Notes: a model not told the origin generated them from the letters alone. A DNA stretch of 64,000 nt from Ophiura sarsii (GCA_035610835.1 CM069442.1:63713431-63777430), one strand, 5' to 3'. Counted from the first letter of the stretch, positions 25,301-40,300 are shown. Numbers and translations: made by a program.

Positions 25301-28300
25301 GTTGTCGTCCCAGCATGCAAGGCGGACGATAGGTATTTCTATTCTTATTCTAAGCACATCATAACACATGCTATCTGAGAAAGTGGGGATGCAAAATTCC
25401 CTATGTTTGTGTAAAACAACAGGGTTGAAAATACTGGATTTAATAGATTAAGTTGGCAGGATTTTCTCTGGAATATCATTGCTAACATATCCTGTTTCTT
25501 AGGAATGAGTGCAGACAACAGGCCCGATATGATCTCCTAGCTGCTCCCTTATATAAGGCCTGCAAATTTAACCTGTACAGGTATAGATCATATGGTACAA
25601 TGGGACCACCGATTACGTGACTCTCCGAAGCACAGCCGGTTGGTGAAACGGTAGTTGCTAGTTTCACACTTGTGCGATCACACAGCTGGTTGCTATTTTG
25701 TGTATACCAGGAAAGTCGTTGGTTATTGCAGACGTGGTTGTAGATATGAGGGTCATTCAATAAGTTCTACCTCCTAACTCATAACATCGCTATTATGAAT
25801 ATCAGCCTAATGACATTTGTCATGATTATAGCTCTGAATCATAGCTCCACATTTATAGTAAATGATAATTGATACCCGTTTTACTTTTGTTATAATACGA
25901 TCAAAGCCAGAGAGAGATTTTGGACAACAGACACGGAAAATTACCCTAAAAATAAATACACGTTTTTACATTTTCTCTCCGTATTAAATAATTAGATATA
26001 ACAGTCCATATAACAAACAATGGATGTTTTCTGAATATAAATCATGTACGAGATCAGATGTAGGCAATATAAACCTTTGTAGGCCTGAAAATAGTATAAT
26101 ATCAACTTGAATGTAACGCTACGTCTTTAGCAAACTGTGGAATGCTGCTATTCAGTCAAATGTTCGTTGTTACAAGTCAAGCCACAGTGATGCCTCGAAT
26201 GTTAAATCTTGACAGTCACTTTATGAGTTTTCCATATATACAACCTTTAAAATAATCAATCAGGTAGTCAGTAATAGAAAATTTTCTCTTTGAGAGACTT
26301 GAAATCTATCCATTGGTCCTGTATAATGAAGATCCCTTAGTTCTTAGGGTAGGGTTAAAATAAATAGCTGTCCTGTTAGGGTTCTGGCTAATTACAGGCC
26401 ATTTTCCCCAAGAAATCAGTCACTGTTATTGTTTATAGTCCGTTCAAGAGATATTTGTAATTTAGAACGGTTTCAATTAACCAATTGGGACGTTTTGTAC
26501 ATTAGAATTGGTCAAGTGAATAGCACTTGGGAGAAATTTGGCTGTCGTTTTGTGGTTTCCGTCGCATTAAATGGACGTTTGGTTTTCACTGCATTTCTGG
26601 AAAAGTACAACCAATACTTAGACCAATTTACTATGAATTTGTAGCTGTGATTCCGAGCTACAATTGTGTAATATTTCATAAGACTGGCTTATGTAATAGC
26701 AAGGTTATGAGGTAGGAGGTAGAACTTATTGAATGGCCCTCTTAGATGCCAGTTATTGCAAACGTGACTGTAATTAGTTAGTGCAGGGGTGGGCAACAGT
26801 GGCGTAGCCAAGGGGGGGCAAGGGGGGGCAGCTGCCCCCCCTGTGGGGTTCTCTGCCCCCCCTGTTGCCCCCCCTGTGGGAAATGTCAGTTGAAATAATT
26901 TGGGACTAACCTATTCACAACACAAGGAAATTCAATCCTCAATTTGGTTGTTGCCCCCCCACCAAAACTCCCGGCCCCCCCTTTGCCCCCCCACTGAGAA
27001 AAACCTGGCTACGCCACTGGTGGGCAACCTACGGCCCGTGGGCCGCATGGGGCCCGCCAGTGGGTTTTTTGCGGCCCGCGAGATGTATCAAGAAGAAAAA
27101 ATAAAATAAAATTACATCATCACAAAAAGAGCTAGCTGCTTAGCATTTATCGGCGCAAATAATGTTCCTCAACGTGCGTAGGTATATTTTCCCCATTAAT
27201 TGTCATCTGTCAGTAGCATAACCAGAGGGGGATATCACTCCCACCCCAATATTGACGTCGTATCGGTTGAGATTGGCACTGTCGGTTCATTAGACAAGAG
27301 GAATCATAGAATTATGATTGTCAAAAGTACACAGATGAAAAATGTTCGCGCGCATATGTGTCACCACATATTATTATGTTATTTAGTAACGGCTTGTTTA
27401 GGGCCAAAATATACCAAATATACCTCAATCGTGCCAAAAATAAGTGTAAAGTCAAAACATAAATGTAATTCAATATGCTTATACAAGGCCTACCTATTAA
27501 TACTGTTTACAAACATTAATGATAATTAAAATTAAATGAAAACTTTTCCCTTTTTGTACGTATGGGATGGGTGGGTGTATATTGCATCTTTTCTCTCATT
27601 TAATTCTATGCATAAAACGATGGTCTTTTGTCACTCAGTTTTGATATGCATATCATACCCAGGACACGGACAATCATGTAAATATTATCCATAATCAATC
27701 TTTCAAGTGAGCCTACAGTGATGATCACCCACAAAACGTAACGCAATATGTAGGCCATAGTTCTATCAGCGTACTTCCCGCCCTGTCAGTGCATCACAAT
27801 AAAACATGTATGTTAAAACTAGCATACCATTGTCAAACATAATTTTTCAAACAATGAGCCATGGTAAAACAACTGCCAAATGTGTGTAAATTACTCAAGT
27901 CTCCCTTTAGGCCAAAAAAAATTAATTGTTTGGTTGTCCTCCACACAGCTGAGAGTTGAGGTGCGGGCGGGCGGATTTTTATTTTATTTTTATTTTTATT
28001 TTTATTTTAAAATTCAATGGGAACTCAGTCCCAGGTATTGTAGTGTTGTAGTGAAGCTCTGCATAGTTCCCCACATTTTTAAAACGAGCGTCGCGATGGG
28101 TAGACACTACGCCATTACAATTCTTGGTCGCCATTACAATTCTTGTCTTGTTTTGCCTAAAAGAACGTTGAGTTGATGTGCAAGCTTTAGAAATTTACGC
28201 ATGAAAATATTAATAAAACCTATATTTTTCGTACTAAATGCAGAACAAAAATGTTTTATACGGTGTTGAAATTAATAATAAAGCTGTTTTGCGAAATTTT

Positions 28301-31300
28301 CTTGTACAAATATACCCCAAAAAACATTTTTTTATATATTCTCATAACACGTTTTTTTTAAATAAATTCATTAATTGCACGTTCAGCGAATTTTTGTATT
28401 TATAGTCCTTTAAATAGTCCCGACGCCCGTGCGATGTTATACAATGAACATCGTGTAACCACTGGTTACATGGAATTGCGTACTGGGATGATGTTGCAGT
28501 GTTTAGATTGCCGATGAAACGGAGTTGGTCTGTTCGAATACTTAGGTTGTATATTAAAACGATACATTTGGGCTGTCATACATTTGGGCTGTCAAATTGT
28601 TCAAAAAAATGAAATAAAAACTTTTTAAAAATAAAAAACATATTCGTGCGGCCCTGAAATTACGTGCGGGCGGTCGAGGACAACCAAACAATTAATTTTT
28701 TTTGGCCTTATAATCATTTTATGCGTAGAATAAAATAAGAGAAAAGATGCAATATACACCCACCCATCACATAATGTCAATTTGACAGATGATGTTTGAC
28801 AGATGTTTTCTATCATTAATAAACATATGGCAAAAGTTTGAAAAGCGCCGCTGTGTATGATACATGTCGATCTGTGAAACGGAAGAACCATTTTACTTTC
28901 CATCTTTCATTCAATACACCTACATAACTAGAACATTACAACATTCTCAAGACGTTTAAAACATGATATAGACTGATACTAATATTCTATTATCCTCAGT
29001 AAAGTTGGTCCTATTATTTGGTTATATTTTCTATAAATAGTCACTGATTTTTTATTTCCTTTATCCATGCAAAGTTTTGTTTACGTTTCTTATTATGCAC
29101 TTATCAATTGCAAGCCCGGCCCCCGGGACATGGCGGGGACTGTGTGGGGACTGTACACGAATATACAAAATATGGTGCCCGGCTATGCGGGGGAGTGTAC
29201 GGGGACGTATAAACTGTGCCCCCGCTAGCTGGGGCATGTAGCGGGGACGTACGCTAAGGGTACACAAATGTACATCCCGGGCGTAGCTATACATAAGCTA
29301 GAGATGCGATGCGCTTGACGGGATAAGCATAAGTAAACATAGGGAACACATAGAAATGCATCCCGTTGTGGTTAGCCAGGGCATCCACTTTTTCCTGGGT
29401 AACAGTGGCTGGAGGGCCAGGACTGTAGCGTGGACGTACGCAAAATGGTGCCCCGCCCTGCGGAGACCGTACCCGGGACATCACATCGGCAATGTGTATA
29501 CGCCCCGGCCTTATAATCCCCGCTATCCCCCGGGGCCGAAGATGCAATTGATAAGTGCATTAAGGCATATAAGCCTACTTATGTATACGGTTTTAGTCCA
29601 CAAGTTTACCCACTGCTTTATCCTTCCCTTCCTTTAAACCTCAAAAGTTATTTTTGTCATTTCAGTGGTCATGTTATTGGCACAGGTATTTATAGGTTAT
29701 ATAAATGCCGGGTTTTTTAAGTTAAAAAGAACATAGCGATCATGCATATGCGCTGCATAGGCCAAACCATTACCAACAATCCTTGAAAAAAGTCTTGGAA
29801 CGCTCGCTCGTTAACAATAACACAACCCCCCCCCCCCTACAATGTTGAGGAATGTTTATGTCTCCAGCAGTTGTTCAAGGTGTCCCAACATTGATGATTG
29901 GTGATGGGGTGTGGGGAAGTGAAAATTGTTGTCTATATAATCCTATTAAAAGTTTAACAAAATAAACATCATTAAAAGATCAGCAAACAAATTCTGCACA
30001 TAATGATCAAAACGTGTAAAGCTTTCCAGGGACTTTTTTTCTAAGATTGTAGGTCTCAGAGCGATGGTAACAACATTGGTATGTCTTCTTTAAAATAATG
30101 TCATGATTGTTCTTGAGACTAATTACAAGAGCAAGTTGTGTTTCACCATTGCAGCTAAATTAATAGGTCCTGGTAATACTTATACACACTTCTAGGCCTG
30201 GTTCAAATAAACACCCTGTAGGCCTACATCCCCGAGTTAAAGGATCGTACAAAATGTTGCCATCGTTTGTTGACAAACCCATTTCTTATTACTAACAGGG
30301 AGATAAAACCGCATCATTTTTGAAAGCATAACAAAAATCGCAAACTTTTACTTGAATTTTCGCATTGGTAGTTGGTGGCGTTTGGATAGTACAACAACAT
30401 CCATTGCAATACACCAATTGCTTCTTACATCCGAACAATTTAAATCTAGCTGAAAATTAAAAAGCGATGATTCTTCAAATAAAGCACAAAAATCACACCA
30501 TACACCTTCAAGCGCGGTGAGACTTTTACTAATAAAAATTCCATTGAAATGGAATGGGGGCGATCCAAAAGAAAGAAGCATGTTTTGTAACCATTTTCTG
30601 AAGCATCTGTTGCAAACCAAAATACCAGGGAAATGGTGTATCTATTTTCCATAATTCAAACCAAAAAACAAATCAAAACACCACAGTCTAACCACTTATT
30701 AGACAAACCCACAGCAATTGGGAGGTTTCTCCTATTAGTCAAACAAGATAAGCTATTATGTCTCTCTGTGGGGAGTCTATAAACATCTCTCTGAATGAAT
30801 CATCAACAGTCTATGCATCAACTAAACAAATATAGCTTTGACTCCATCACAGACTGCAGGACTGTTAAAATAAACTGCATAGGTATGTAATTTACAAACA
30901 TGGCTGCCCCCACTTATGTCTAGAAAGACCTAAATGTGTAATTTTTTGCAATCTGATGCTATAAGGGTGGCTTCGCCCCCCAAAAAACACAATTTGAAAA
31001 TTAGGGCTTTCTGAACCCTGTATGTCATGAATTTAAATAAGGTAAATAAAACTGTTGTCTCAAAGCTCTTCAAATCCTACTGCGGAATTCCTTTTTTATT
31101 TTATTTTAAATATACCATCATCTAATGCTTGTAAATATTCAGCACAAATATCAATGTCCATATATTGGTGTATTTAAACTGGATTTCTTAACTATAGTGT
31201 AAAACTGGGAAACTTAAAATCAAAATAGGAATTATGAGTTTCAAAAAATAATAAGAAAAAACATACATTTCTTGACTTTGAAAGATAATGACATTGTAAA

Positions 31301-34300
31301 AGGCGCATGATTTTACTAACACGGGGGGAGCTTTTAGACAAAAGATATATTTAATTTTAATATGGCCTAATGATTAAATTCAATTAATTACCTCCTTCTC
31401 CTCGTCATCATCCCTTGATGGTGGCTGTGGCACCCGAGATCTATGACTGCCACTATGGGAGGACCTATGGGCGATGGTGGGAGACGGCCCATGAGATCTG
31501 TGGCTGACTGCCTGAGACGGTGGTGGGGGCGACCTATGTGATCTGTGGCTGCTGACTGCCTGAGATGGCGGTGGGGGCGACCTATGTGATCTGTGGCTGA
31601 TGACTGCCTGAGACGGTGGTGGAGGCGACCTATGTGACTTGTGGCTGATGACTGCCTGAGACGGTGGTGGGGGCGACCTATGTGATCTGTGGCCGATGAC
31701 TGCCGGAGATGGTGGTGGGGGTGCCATGCGATATCTGTGGCTGATGACTGCCTGAGATTGCGGTGGGGGTGGAACATGAGATCTGTGGCTTTTGACTGCC
31801 TGAGATAGCAGTGGGGGTGGCCTATGTGATCTGTGGCTGATGACTGCCTGAGATTGTGGTGGGGGCGGCCTATGAGATCTCTGGCTGATGACTGCCTGAG
31901 ATGGTGGTGGGGGCGGCCTATGTGATCTGTGGCTGATGACTGCCTGAGATGGCGGTGGGGGCAGCCTATGTGATCTGTGGCTGATGACTGCTTGAGATTG
32001 TGGTGGGGGCGGCCTATGAGATCTCTGGCTGATGACTGCCTGAGATGGTGGTGGGGGCAGCCTATGTGATCTGTGGCTGATGACTGCCTGAGATGGCGGT
32101 GGGGGCAGCCTATGTGATCTGTGGCTGATGACTGCCTGAGACGGTGGTGGGGGCGACTTATGTGATCTGTGGCTGATGACTGCCTGAGACGGTGGTGGGG
32201 GCGACCTATGTGATCTGTGGCTGATGACTGCCTGAGACGGTGGTGGGGGCGACCTATGTGATCTGTGGCTGATGACTGCCTGAGATGGTGACAATGCTGC
32301 AAGGAACCAGAAAGAAACACTGGCTAGTTAGAAGTGGGTCCTTTCTTGAAAGGGTGGGAATCCAATAATTAACATGGGATTAATCCAATAATTATATAAC
32401 TCTGTCTGTGAAGAGTCTTGCCATGAAGGGGCCATTTATTACTATCCCTTCTTCACACGAGTAAAAGGTGATCTGTTGCAGTTAATTTAAAAGATATTCA
32501 AATTTAAACAACTGCCTAATCCATCAATGACATGAAACTTCTAAAAAGCTGTGCCATTTTACATAACTAGAATATCAAAGAATCAGTTTAATTATTTAAT
32601 TTGAACATGTTAAAAAAGAAAATAATGCTTAGTGTAATACAAAGTTTTATCCTTTGGGAAGTAAGCACTACCAATGGCTTCCCAATTCAGATTAGAGACA
32701 GACAAAACTGCCTCCAAAATATGGCCTCTATCAGAAAACAGTAACACTTATGTATGATTTTTAAAATGTGTCTACCATGCCTTGTTTTAAGTGCAATAAA
32801 CAGCTAATGTAAAGGACAAAGTGGTATAACTTTGACTAGTTACAGGAGGCATGGTGAGCCCAATGTAATGTCATGAGTTTAATACTACCAGTCAAAATTT
32901 GTTTCATATAAACAACTTTGTGAAGTTTATATCAACTTGCAAGTGACATAAAATGCCTTGAAAATGCAAACAGTGTCCATTGCGATTTCCGCCACAAGAA
33001 AACATTAACGCATGTGTGAGTTTTATGCAAGGAATGCAACAACACACATGGATCTTTGCTCCGAGCATAGCTAAGGACATTTAACCAATCAGATAACAAG
33101 CATTTTCATATGGCATTTAACAAATAACATGTCCTGTCTACAGCCTACTGCTGGAAGTTAAATATTGAATGTACAATATTGTTCGTGGCATGGCTAGTTA
33201 CTGCAACCTAGTCCTACTATCAATTGGAGGGTTGTTTCTTCATACGTTTAAATGTGTTGCACTAGTATACAAGGTGGAGCGGTATCTTGAGATTTGTATT
33301 TGGAATATGTAGAAACATTTATATGTTCATCATGCCAGTGATTGAGATGAATAAAATGGAGATTTAGAATACAGGGTGTACCATGGCTCAGGTTTCATGG
33401 CTGTTTGTTACTTTTTCAAAACCACTGGACCATGACTAATTCACCGTCAGTGCAAAGCCCAATTAATAATGATAATATTCTGAACATCTGAGATTAATCC
33501 AATAAAAAATAAGACCACTAGCATAATTTGCGTAAACCATGTCATTTACTACATAGTCTGTACAATGGGATTTACACGTACAAACCAGAAAATGACATGG
33601 TTTACCTTTCAATACTTTGCTTTCATAGTTATTGTAAATCATCTATCAATAGCAAAGATTATCATTAATAGCTACATAATCCACAAATTGGATGCATGGA
33701 TAATTCTGTGCAATGTTCAATGTTGCTCAGTGTTCTCATAAGAAAGCCTCAGTATGTATGAAAGTTGTGGTACATGTAGGAAAGGACCAATCATGTCAAA
33801 AGTGTGTTTGTCAATCATTGACAGAGAAGGACATTTAGACTTAGAAATTGGACTTGTAAGTCAATTTCAATGTATATGCCATAAAGTATGATAAGAATAT
33901 ATAAGTATGATCAAAATAAGAATACTTAAGCATGATAAAAATATGAATAATTTCCCTTTAGCCTATTTAAATATGTAATATACCACTGTCATGTTAATCT
34001 ACCTTTACTGTGTGAATTACCATTGTACATACTACAAAATGAGTTGTCTTGCCTAGTTGGTCACACTTTCTTTAGTTGATAATGAATTTTTCTCATCTTT
34101 TCAGGATTTCAACTTTAATAGTTGTACTTTACAATGAAATCAAATTGGTCATGGTTCAGTGGTTTTAATCGGGATTAAATCCACGCTGAAAGAGAGTCCT
34201 ATTGTTTTTGATACACCCTGTAGTTTGATAATCATCCTGAAAATTTCACTTTTGAACGTTTGGAGTACAGGACAACATATCATTGAAATACAGCAATTGC

Positions 34301-37300
34301 ACTTACGCTTCAGCTCTAATGCCTGGCACACCACATTGCAGATGTGTTGTTTACAAAACGTCGTTATCGTTTCCGCTCCCAAATTACCATTGGAAAAAAC
34401 CCTGCACAAATAATAAATTACATTTCGTGATATTCATTATCATGATTATATTAAAACATCAACGTTTTCAAACTGTTTCAAAGTGATTGGTACCAACAAT
34501 GTTTCACCAATTTAGGCTTAACAAGAAATAAATTTGTAATTGTGATAGTTTTATCTTATCTACAATTCAAGAAGATAGATTATTGCATTCAGAGTTTACA
34601 TGGGTTTATTGAAGGAAAGTGTGTGTGTTTTTACAACAGCAGTAAGCGTGTACAAGCTGTGCTGTGTGAGTGAGTACAAACACCATTATGCCCATCCCCA
34701 TTTAAATGACAATAGCTCCTAAATGCAGAAACGTGTTGCCTTTAAATTATCAGATTGTAGGCATCCACATATGTGATGCGATCTGTAAAAACCCGCCACA
34801 TGGTGGGATTTTTCATATTGGAGATATTTATATCATAAAGCTACAAAACAAGAAATCATGAAAACAGGCCAAAAAAGATACATCTTTCAATAGAATAACA
34901 TTATAAGGTTAATAAGGAACGTGACTTAAGTAACTTTTTGAAGGTGAAATTTCATAAAAGATGATGACACAAAGTATTGGACATTAATTCTTTAATCTCT
35001 ATATCAGGCTTTCTCAACTAGACTTTACTGATGCGCCACATTTTAGTAACCAACTTGTTGAAGCTCCACTTGGTCATATTTTTTAGAATTTTCAATGGCA
35101 AAATTCCCTTTATAACATTAATTTCAAAATATTTAATATATGTAGGCAGCATATTAACTAATATTACTGTTTTGAGGGCATATACGTGTGTAGCGCGATA
35201 AAAATTGCCGTATTTATACATCTGACCAGGACCGTCAGACACTTTTGCCCAAGGGGGTGCGTTTTCACGATTTTTTACCGGAAGTAGTAGTATGACGTCA
35301 GAGTGTTAGTGCTGCAGCACGCTGACGATGCGAGCGCCTCTGGCGCGAAGCCAATAACGGGTGGGGTTCAGGGGCTGAAGCCCCCTGAAGCTCTGAGCAT
35401 TACAGCGAATCTAGGACACAATTTTCATGTATCTTGCCATCAAGTTCAAGTTCTGATGATGCATGTTTTTATATAAACATGTTAAAGTTCCAGTTCAATA
35501 TTAACATGATAAAAATCCTAACAATAAACAGTGTCAAAGTAATTAGAACCAGCTACTTGACGTTTTTAACAGATTTTGTTCTCTCACTATGTTGTGTAAT
35601 AAGTTAAGGCTCAAGTGCTAATTATTTGACAGTAACTTTAACATGTTTAACTTTATCTTCACTTTAGAATTTTAGTTCATGATGGCACATTTTGTTCAGA
35701 ATGTACCTGTTTTTAAACAAACCTGGTGTTTTGATATTTTCATCATAACTTTTGGTAACAGTACATGCGATGGATATGACTCTGACAGAATCCTAAAACG
35801 TTTAAGGGGGACTCAAGGAAGTCACTTTTTGAATTTTGTGAGTGCTGAAATTATTGAACTATGGCTCAAATGTATATAAAATTACACATTTTTGGAAAGG
35901 AAATGGATCAGAGAATCCAAATTGTGCGTCAATTTTGACCAAAAATGTTGATTTTTGAACCAAAAAAGTTCAACGAGGCTAACAAAAATAATTTTGAGTA
36001 AAAAATTCCCAAATTTATAGAATATGATGTTAATACACTAACTAATAGGGACAATTTTTTATTTTTAAATCTTATCAAATATTTTTTGAAATTTTGACCA
36101 AAAAGCGCCAAAAAAGTGGGAAAAGAAAAAAAATCACTTTTTTGGCGCTTTTCAAAATTTCCAAAAATATTAGGTTAGGTTTTAATTTTTTTTTATATGC
36201 ATTTGATTAATAGTTCAATAATTACAGCACTCACAAATTTTTTAAAAAAAAGTCAAAAACTTCCTTGACTCCCCTCCCGTTAACTATGGTTTTGCCTAAA
36301 CATGTATGTCCCATGTGCAATAAGTGCCCTGGTGGATTCAAGAATCAAGAATATTTCTTTGGCATGCAATTCTATTGCATGGCTGCCAAATATAATACAT
36401 AAACCATTCTGACAGAGGGGTTTGGATAATGTGCGAGTTGCGAGTAGCGAGTTGCTAGTTGCGAGTTCGAGTTGCTAGTGCAAGTTGGAGTTGCGAGTAG
36501 CAAGTTGCGAGTTGAAATGTGCGAGTTGCGAGTTATATTTTGCGAGTTCAAGTTGCGAGTTATGAGTTGTGAGTTGAAATGTGCGAGTTGCGAGTTAAAA
36601 ATGCAAGTTGACATTTGCGAGTTGTCACATACGAGTTGCGCTAGTTCCCTATTATTTGATAGTTACTTTCATTTCAATTTAAGTTCAATTTAAGTTCAAA
36701 TAAAGCGCTTTGATAATTTTATTTTACATTATTTTGTATAAGGAACAGTATTTAGCTGCTTTATAAGTTATTTTGCAAGGTATAGGTAATAATAGCATTA
36801 AGGGAAGTGTCAACCTAATATTTTGATGATCAACATTTGCTTCTAAGTTTGAGAATATTGAATAAAAGTACATAAAAGTATACATTTTTACGAAGGAAAT
36901 TTGATAAGGAATCCGATGGTGATATCAATGTGATACTAAATAAACTAAATTTTGAGAAATGAACCAAAAAGAGATTTTTTTACCCCAAATGTTTCAGGCA
37001 GCATAACTAAAAAATAAAAAATGGTAATTTGTTCTAATATAAATATTTGTAAACAAGACAATTTTGTCTAGGAGGCAATTTTTTCTTTTACCAAAATAAG
37101 GCTTGGTTTAGGAAATATTGCTAAAAACATCGGAAAAGTGTAAAAGTCATATTTTTTTGCATACATTTTGCTAGAAATGGATGCATATCTCGAGTTTAAA
37201 ATCCATAATCGAAAAAATAAAAATTTGCCCCCTAGCACTGAAAGTCCTCTACACAATGGTAGTAAAAGCTTACCTGATAGTTCGATATATTTTTAGTTAT

Positions 37301-40300
37301 GTTGTCTGAAAATTCGTAAAATTCCTTCAAATTTGAACTTCTAGAAAACATCGATTTAGTAAAAATAATATTAAAATATTGACATTTTCCACCATTTAAA
37401 GCTAAATGTTCACAGAATACAGGGGCGTGTGACCTAATAAGCGAGTATACTATTATGAACAATCATTATAAACTATCAGATTCAATTTATATTGTCACAA
37501 TGTTAAGAAATTGGAAGAAAACTGAAATTTAAATGATCGTAAGATTGGCCTTTGTTTACATTTTTAGACATTGTTTTGCGCTCTTTTGTTTTTCGCGTCT
37601 ACGTCGCGGATATTAAGCGGCGCGTCTAGTATTACGCGCAGGAAGTTTCAGCGCGCGACGCAATGATCGAACAGCTGTCGCAGCATTTGAAAAGCGTGGA
37701 ACTCCGCTTAAATTCCCGCCAAATAACCATGCGCCTTTTCCTGACTCAAACTTACCAAAACAACAATTTAAAATCACCCAAAAGAACGGGAAATAATCGC
37801 TTCCGATTAGTAACTTATGATGGTAATGATAGAATACATATAAAAGTATTAAATGATAGAGAAATATGAAATTCAATTTTTGAAACAAGTGCCGGGTTGA
37901 CACTGCCCTTAATAGCTGCTTTATAGTGTAAAGGGATTAGCTGCTGTGCATTTGGAACAGTGCTCTGCTTTATATTACAAGGTATTATAATAGGTAATAG
38001 CTGCTTTGCATTAATAGCTGCTCTAGATGTTAAGATGTTATTTTGAATGGTGTGAGAAATAGCCGACTTTCATTAAAGGGGCAATTGAGAGATGTATCGA
38101 TATACTAAATGAGCAAATAATGTAAAGATAATCATCAACATAGCCCAAATCCAAAATGTCATACAATTCTGACATCGCCTTTATGCCAAATAAGCAAATA
38201 ACGGCACTTCCGGGTTGAGATTTGCCGCAAAAGGCCGCGTGTAAAACGATAGCATAACTTCCGAATTCAGCATCTACGATTCAGGAAAATTGGTGTTGGA
38301 CAACATAGTCCATTTCTTTGCTAATATCCCACTTTAAGGGACTATTTTCAAGCGCTGATTTTGCAACAAACTTATGTGGAGAGCTTGAGCTATCTACTAA
38401 GTGGTATCCCTCCCCCGCCCCCACCAATCAATGTTGAGGGTCCCAACGACCGTGGTGATGAAACGGTTCCGAACAACATTGAATGGGGAGACTGGGGGGG
38501 GGGGGGGGGGGGGGGTGGTTGATTTCAACAAAGTCCTCAAAGTGGTCCAACAGTTATTTCCTGAATTGTAGTTTCGATATGATCATATACTTAGAAAATC
38601 ATGAAATTTTATATGATAAACGGTGAATGTTGGTAAACTGTTTCAGATGGTCCCACTCCCATACGTATCTCTCAATGGCCCTTTAAATAGCTTGATACAA
38701 TTTTGTATGGTATTCTTAGGTATTGGGCTATGTTTAAAGTTGGAATGCTTTACTTGACCAAGTAATGTGCATAAGCAGGGGTCTGGGGATATTAACATGT
38801 GTTCAAACATCTTTGCCCAATTCACCCCCCCCCCCCCCCTATTATGGGGATTTCAAAAACAAATTGAAGCTTTAAAACTTTCATTTACGCTGACTCTTTG
38901 CAACAAACTTATGTGGAGAGCTTGAGCTATCTACTAAGTGGTATCCCTCCCCCTCCCCCACCAATCAATGTTGAGGGTCCCAACGACCGTGGTGATGAAA
39001 CGGTTCTGAACAACATTGAATGGGGAGACTGGGGGGGGGGGGGGGTAATTTCAACAATCGATCACTTTTTGGGGCTATGATTTTGATGGCCGAAGGATCC
39101 CCATATTTTTACATTAGGGACCGTTCATTATTTCTACGGGGACGGAAAGTGACAACAAAACAAAAAAATGACCCCCTTTTTCTAGATACTAAAAAGTTAT
39201 GACCCCCCCCCCACTGCAACGTAGAAACAAGTTATGACCCCCTTTTTTACACACACATAGGCCTACAAATACAATAAGCATACATAATTGAAGGGTTGGG
39301 TGCAATAACTTGGCACTTTAACTTAGCACATCCACCCCTTCAATTATACATTTTCGAGAATACTATAAAAATATACAACAATTATATTATTATAACACAC
39401 TTTGGATTTTTGTTGAGTAGTGTATAATTTCAGACAGTGAAGAAAAGATCAGTAATAATGAAGTCCTCAGTTCTCTCCCGTTTGATATTCTTACTGAACG
39501 CGTTGAGATTGTGCCGCTATCCCAGCTATATATCACTTCTTGCATTACTACTATCCAAGTTTTCACTGACATCATCTGCATCACTACTTGTGTAATCACT
39601 GTCTTGTAAACTCCTTGCATCTTCAACTTCGCTGTCAGATTCACCATGCACTTCCATCCAATTTGTTTGCCATTTAACGCTAAAATTGTCAAATTTGGTC
39701 TAATTCTAACTAATTTTGTATTAAAAAGAACGCTTGCGTGCACAATTTGGAGTAATTCTGTTACCCTTCACAGTGTATTCACAGTGCATGATTTTTAAGA
39801 ATGGCGCATACTACTAATGTAGGGTGTGGAGGGTATTACAGAATTATGCCCACAATGTAGCTGTTTCATGCTAAAATTGTCAATTTTGGTCTAGTTTAAC
39901 CTAATTTGGCCTTTCTCGCAAAAAATTGTAATTTCATGCTAAAATTGTCAAATTTTGTCTTGAAATATTGGTACAAAAAAGTTATGAGCCCCCCCCCCTT
40001 TAATTTCCTAAAAAAAGTTATAACCCCCCTCCCCTTTTTGATTTCTTTAAAAAGTAATGACCCTTTCCTGTTTTATGCCTTTCCAGTAGAAATAGTGAAC
40101 GGTCCCTTATGTATGTAAAATCTTATGGGCCAGAAATGTTCCATTTAGATAAAATGTGGTGAATTACTACTCAATGGGCACATTTCGTGTGACTTTGTGC
40201 TTCTAAAATAAGAACAATTGAAGTTATGCAACTCAAAATTTGGAATGGGATAATTTTAAGGATGACCTTTCATAGTTTCGTGGGCCACCTCTTTTAATAA

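Larger units (their letters stand above)
21307..25361 (-). mobile_element. Decayed Ty3/gypsy-type LTR retrotransposon, split by two insertions
   Basis: Order on the minus strand: 177-bp repeat (25185-25361), leader, gag, protease and the first residues of reverse transcriptase, then a deletion reaching the second 177-bp repeat. Most of pol (reverse transcriptase core, RNase H, integrase) is absent. A TTAA element (23975-24388) interrupts gag and a hAT-like element (22206-23145) interrupts the gag-pol border. Flanks of the LTRs do not show an exact 5-bp duplication. Confidence 0.75.

Noticed and set aside
31388..32320. Second long minus-strand frame (310 residues, RQSSATDHIGRPHHRL repeat)
   Set aside because: It is the shifted reading of the 48-bp repeat. 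Only the SQAVISHRSHRSPPPP frame matches the phase of the preceding kinase exon at the strong acceptor.
39390..39743. 117-residue minus-strand frame as a transposase
   Set aside because: Inside the Harbinger-like element but without DDE or helix-turn-helix motifs that I can recognise, and not present in the sister copy at 41995-42844.
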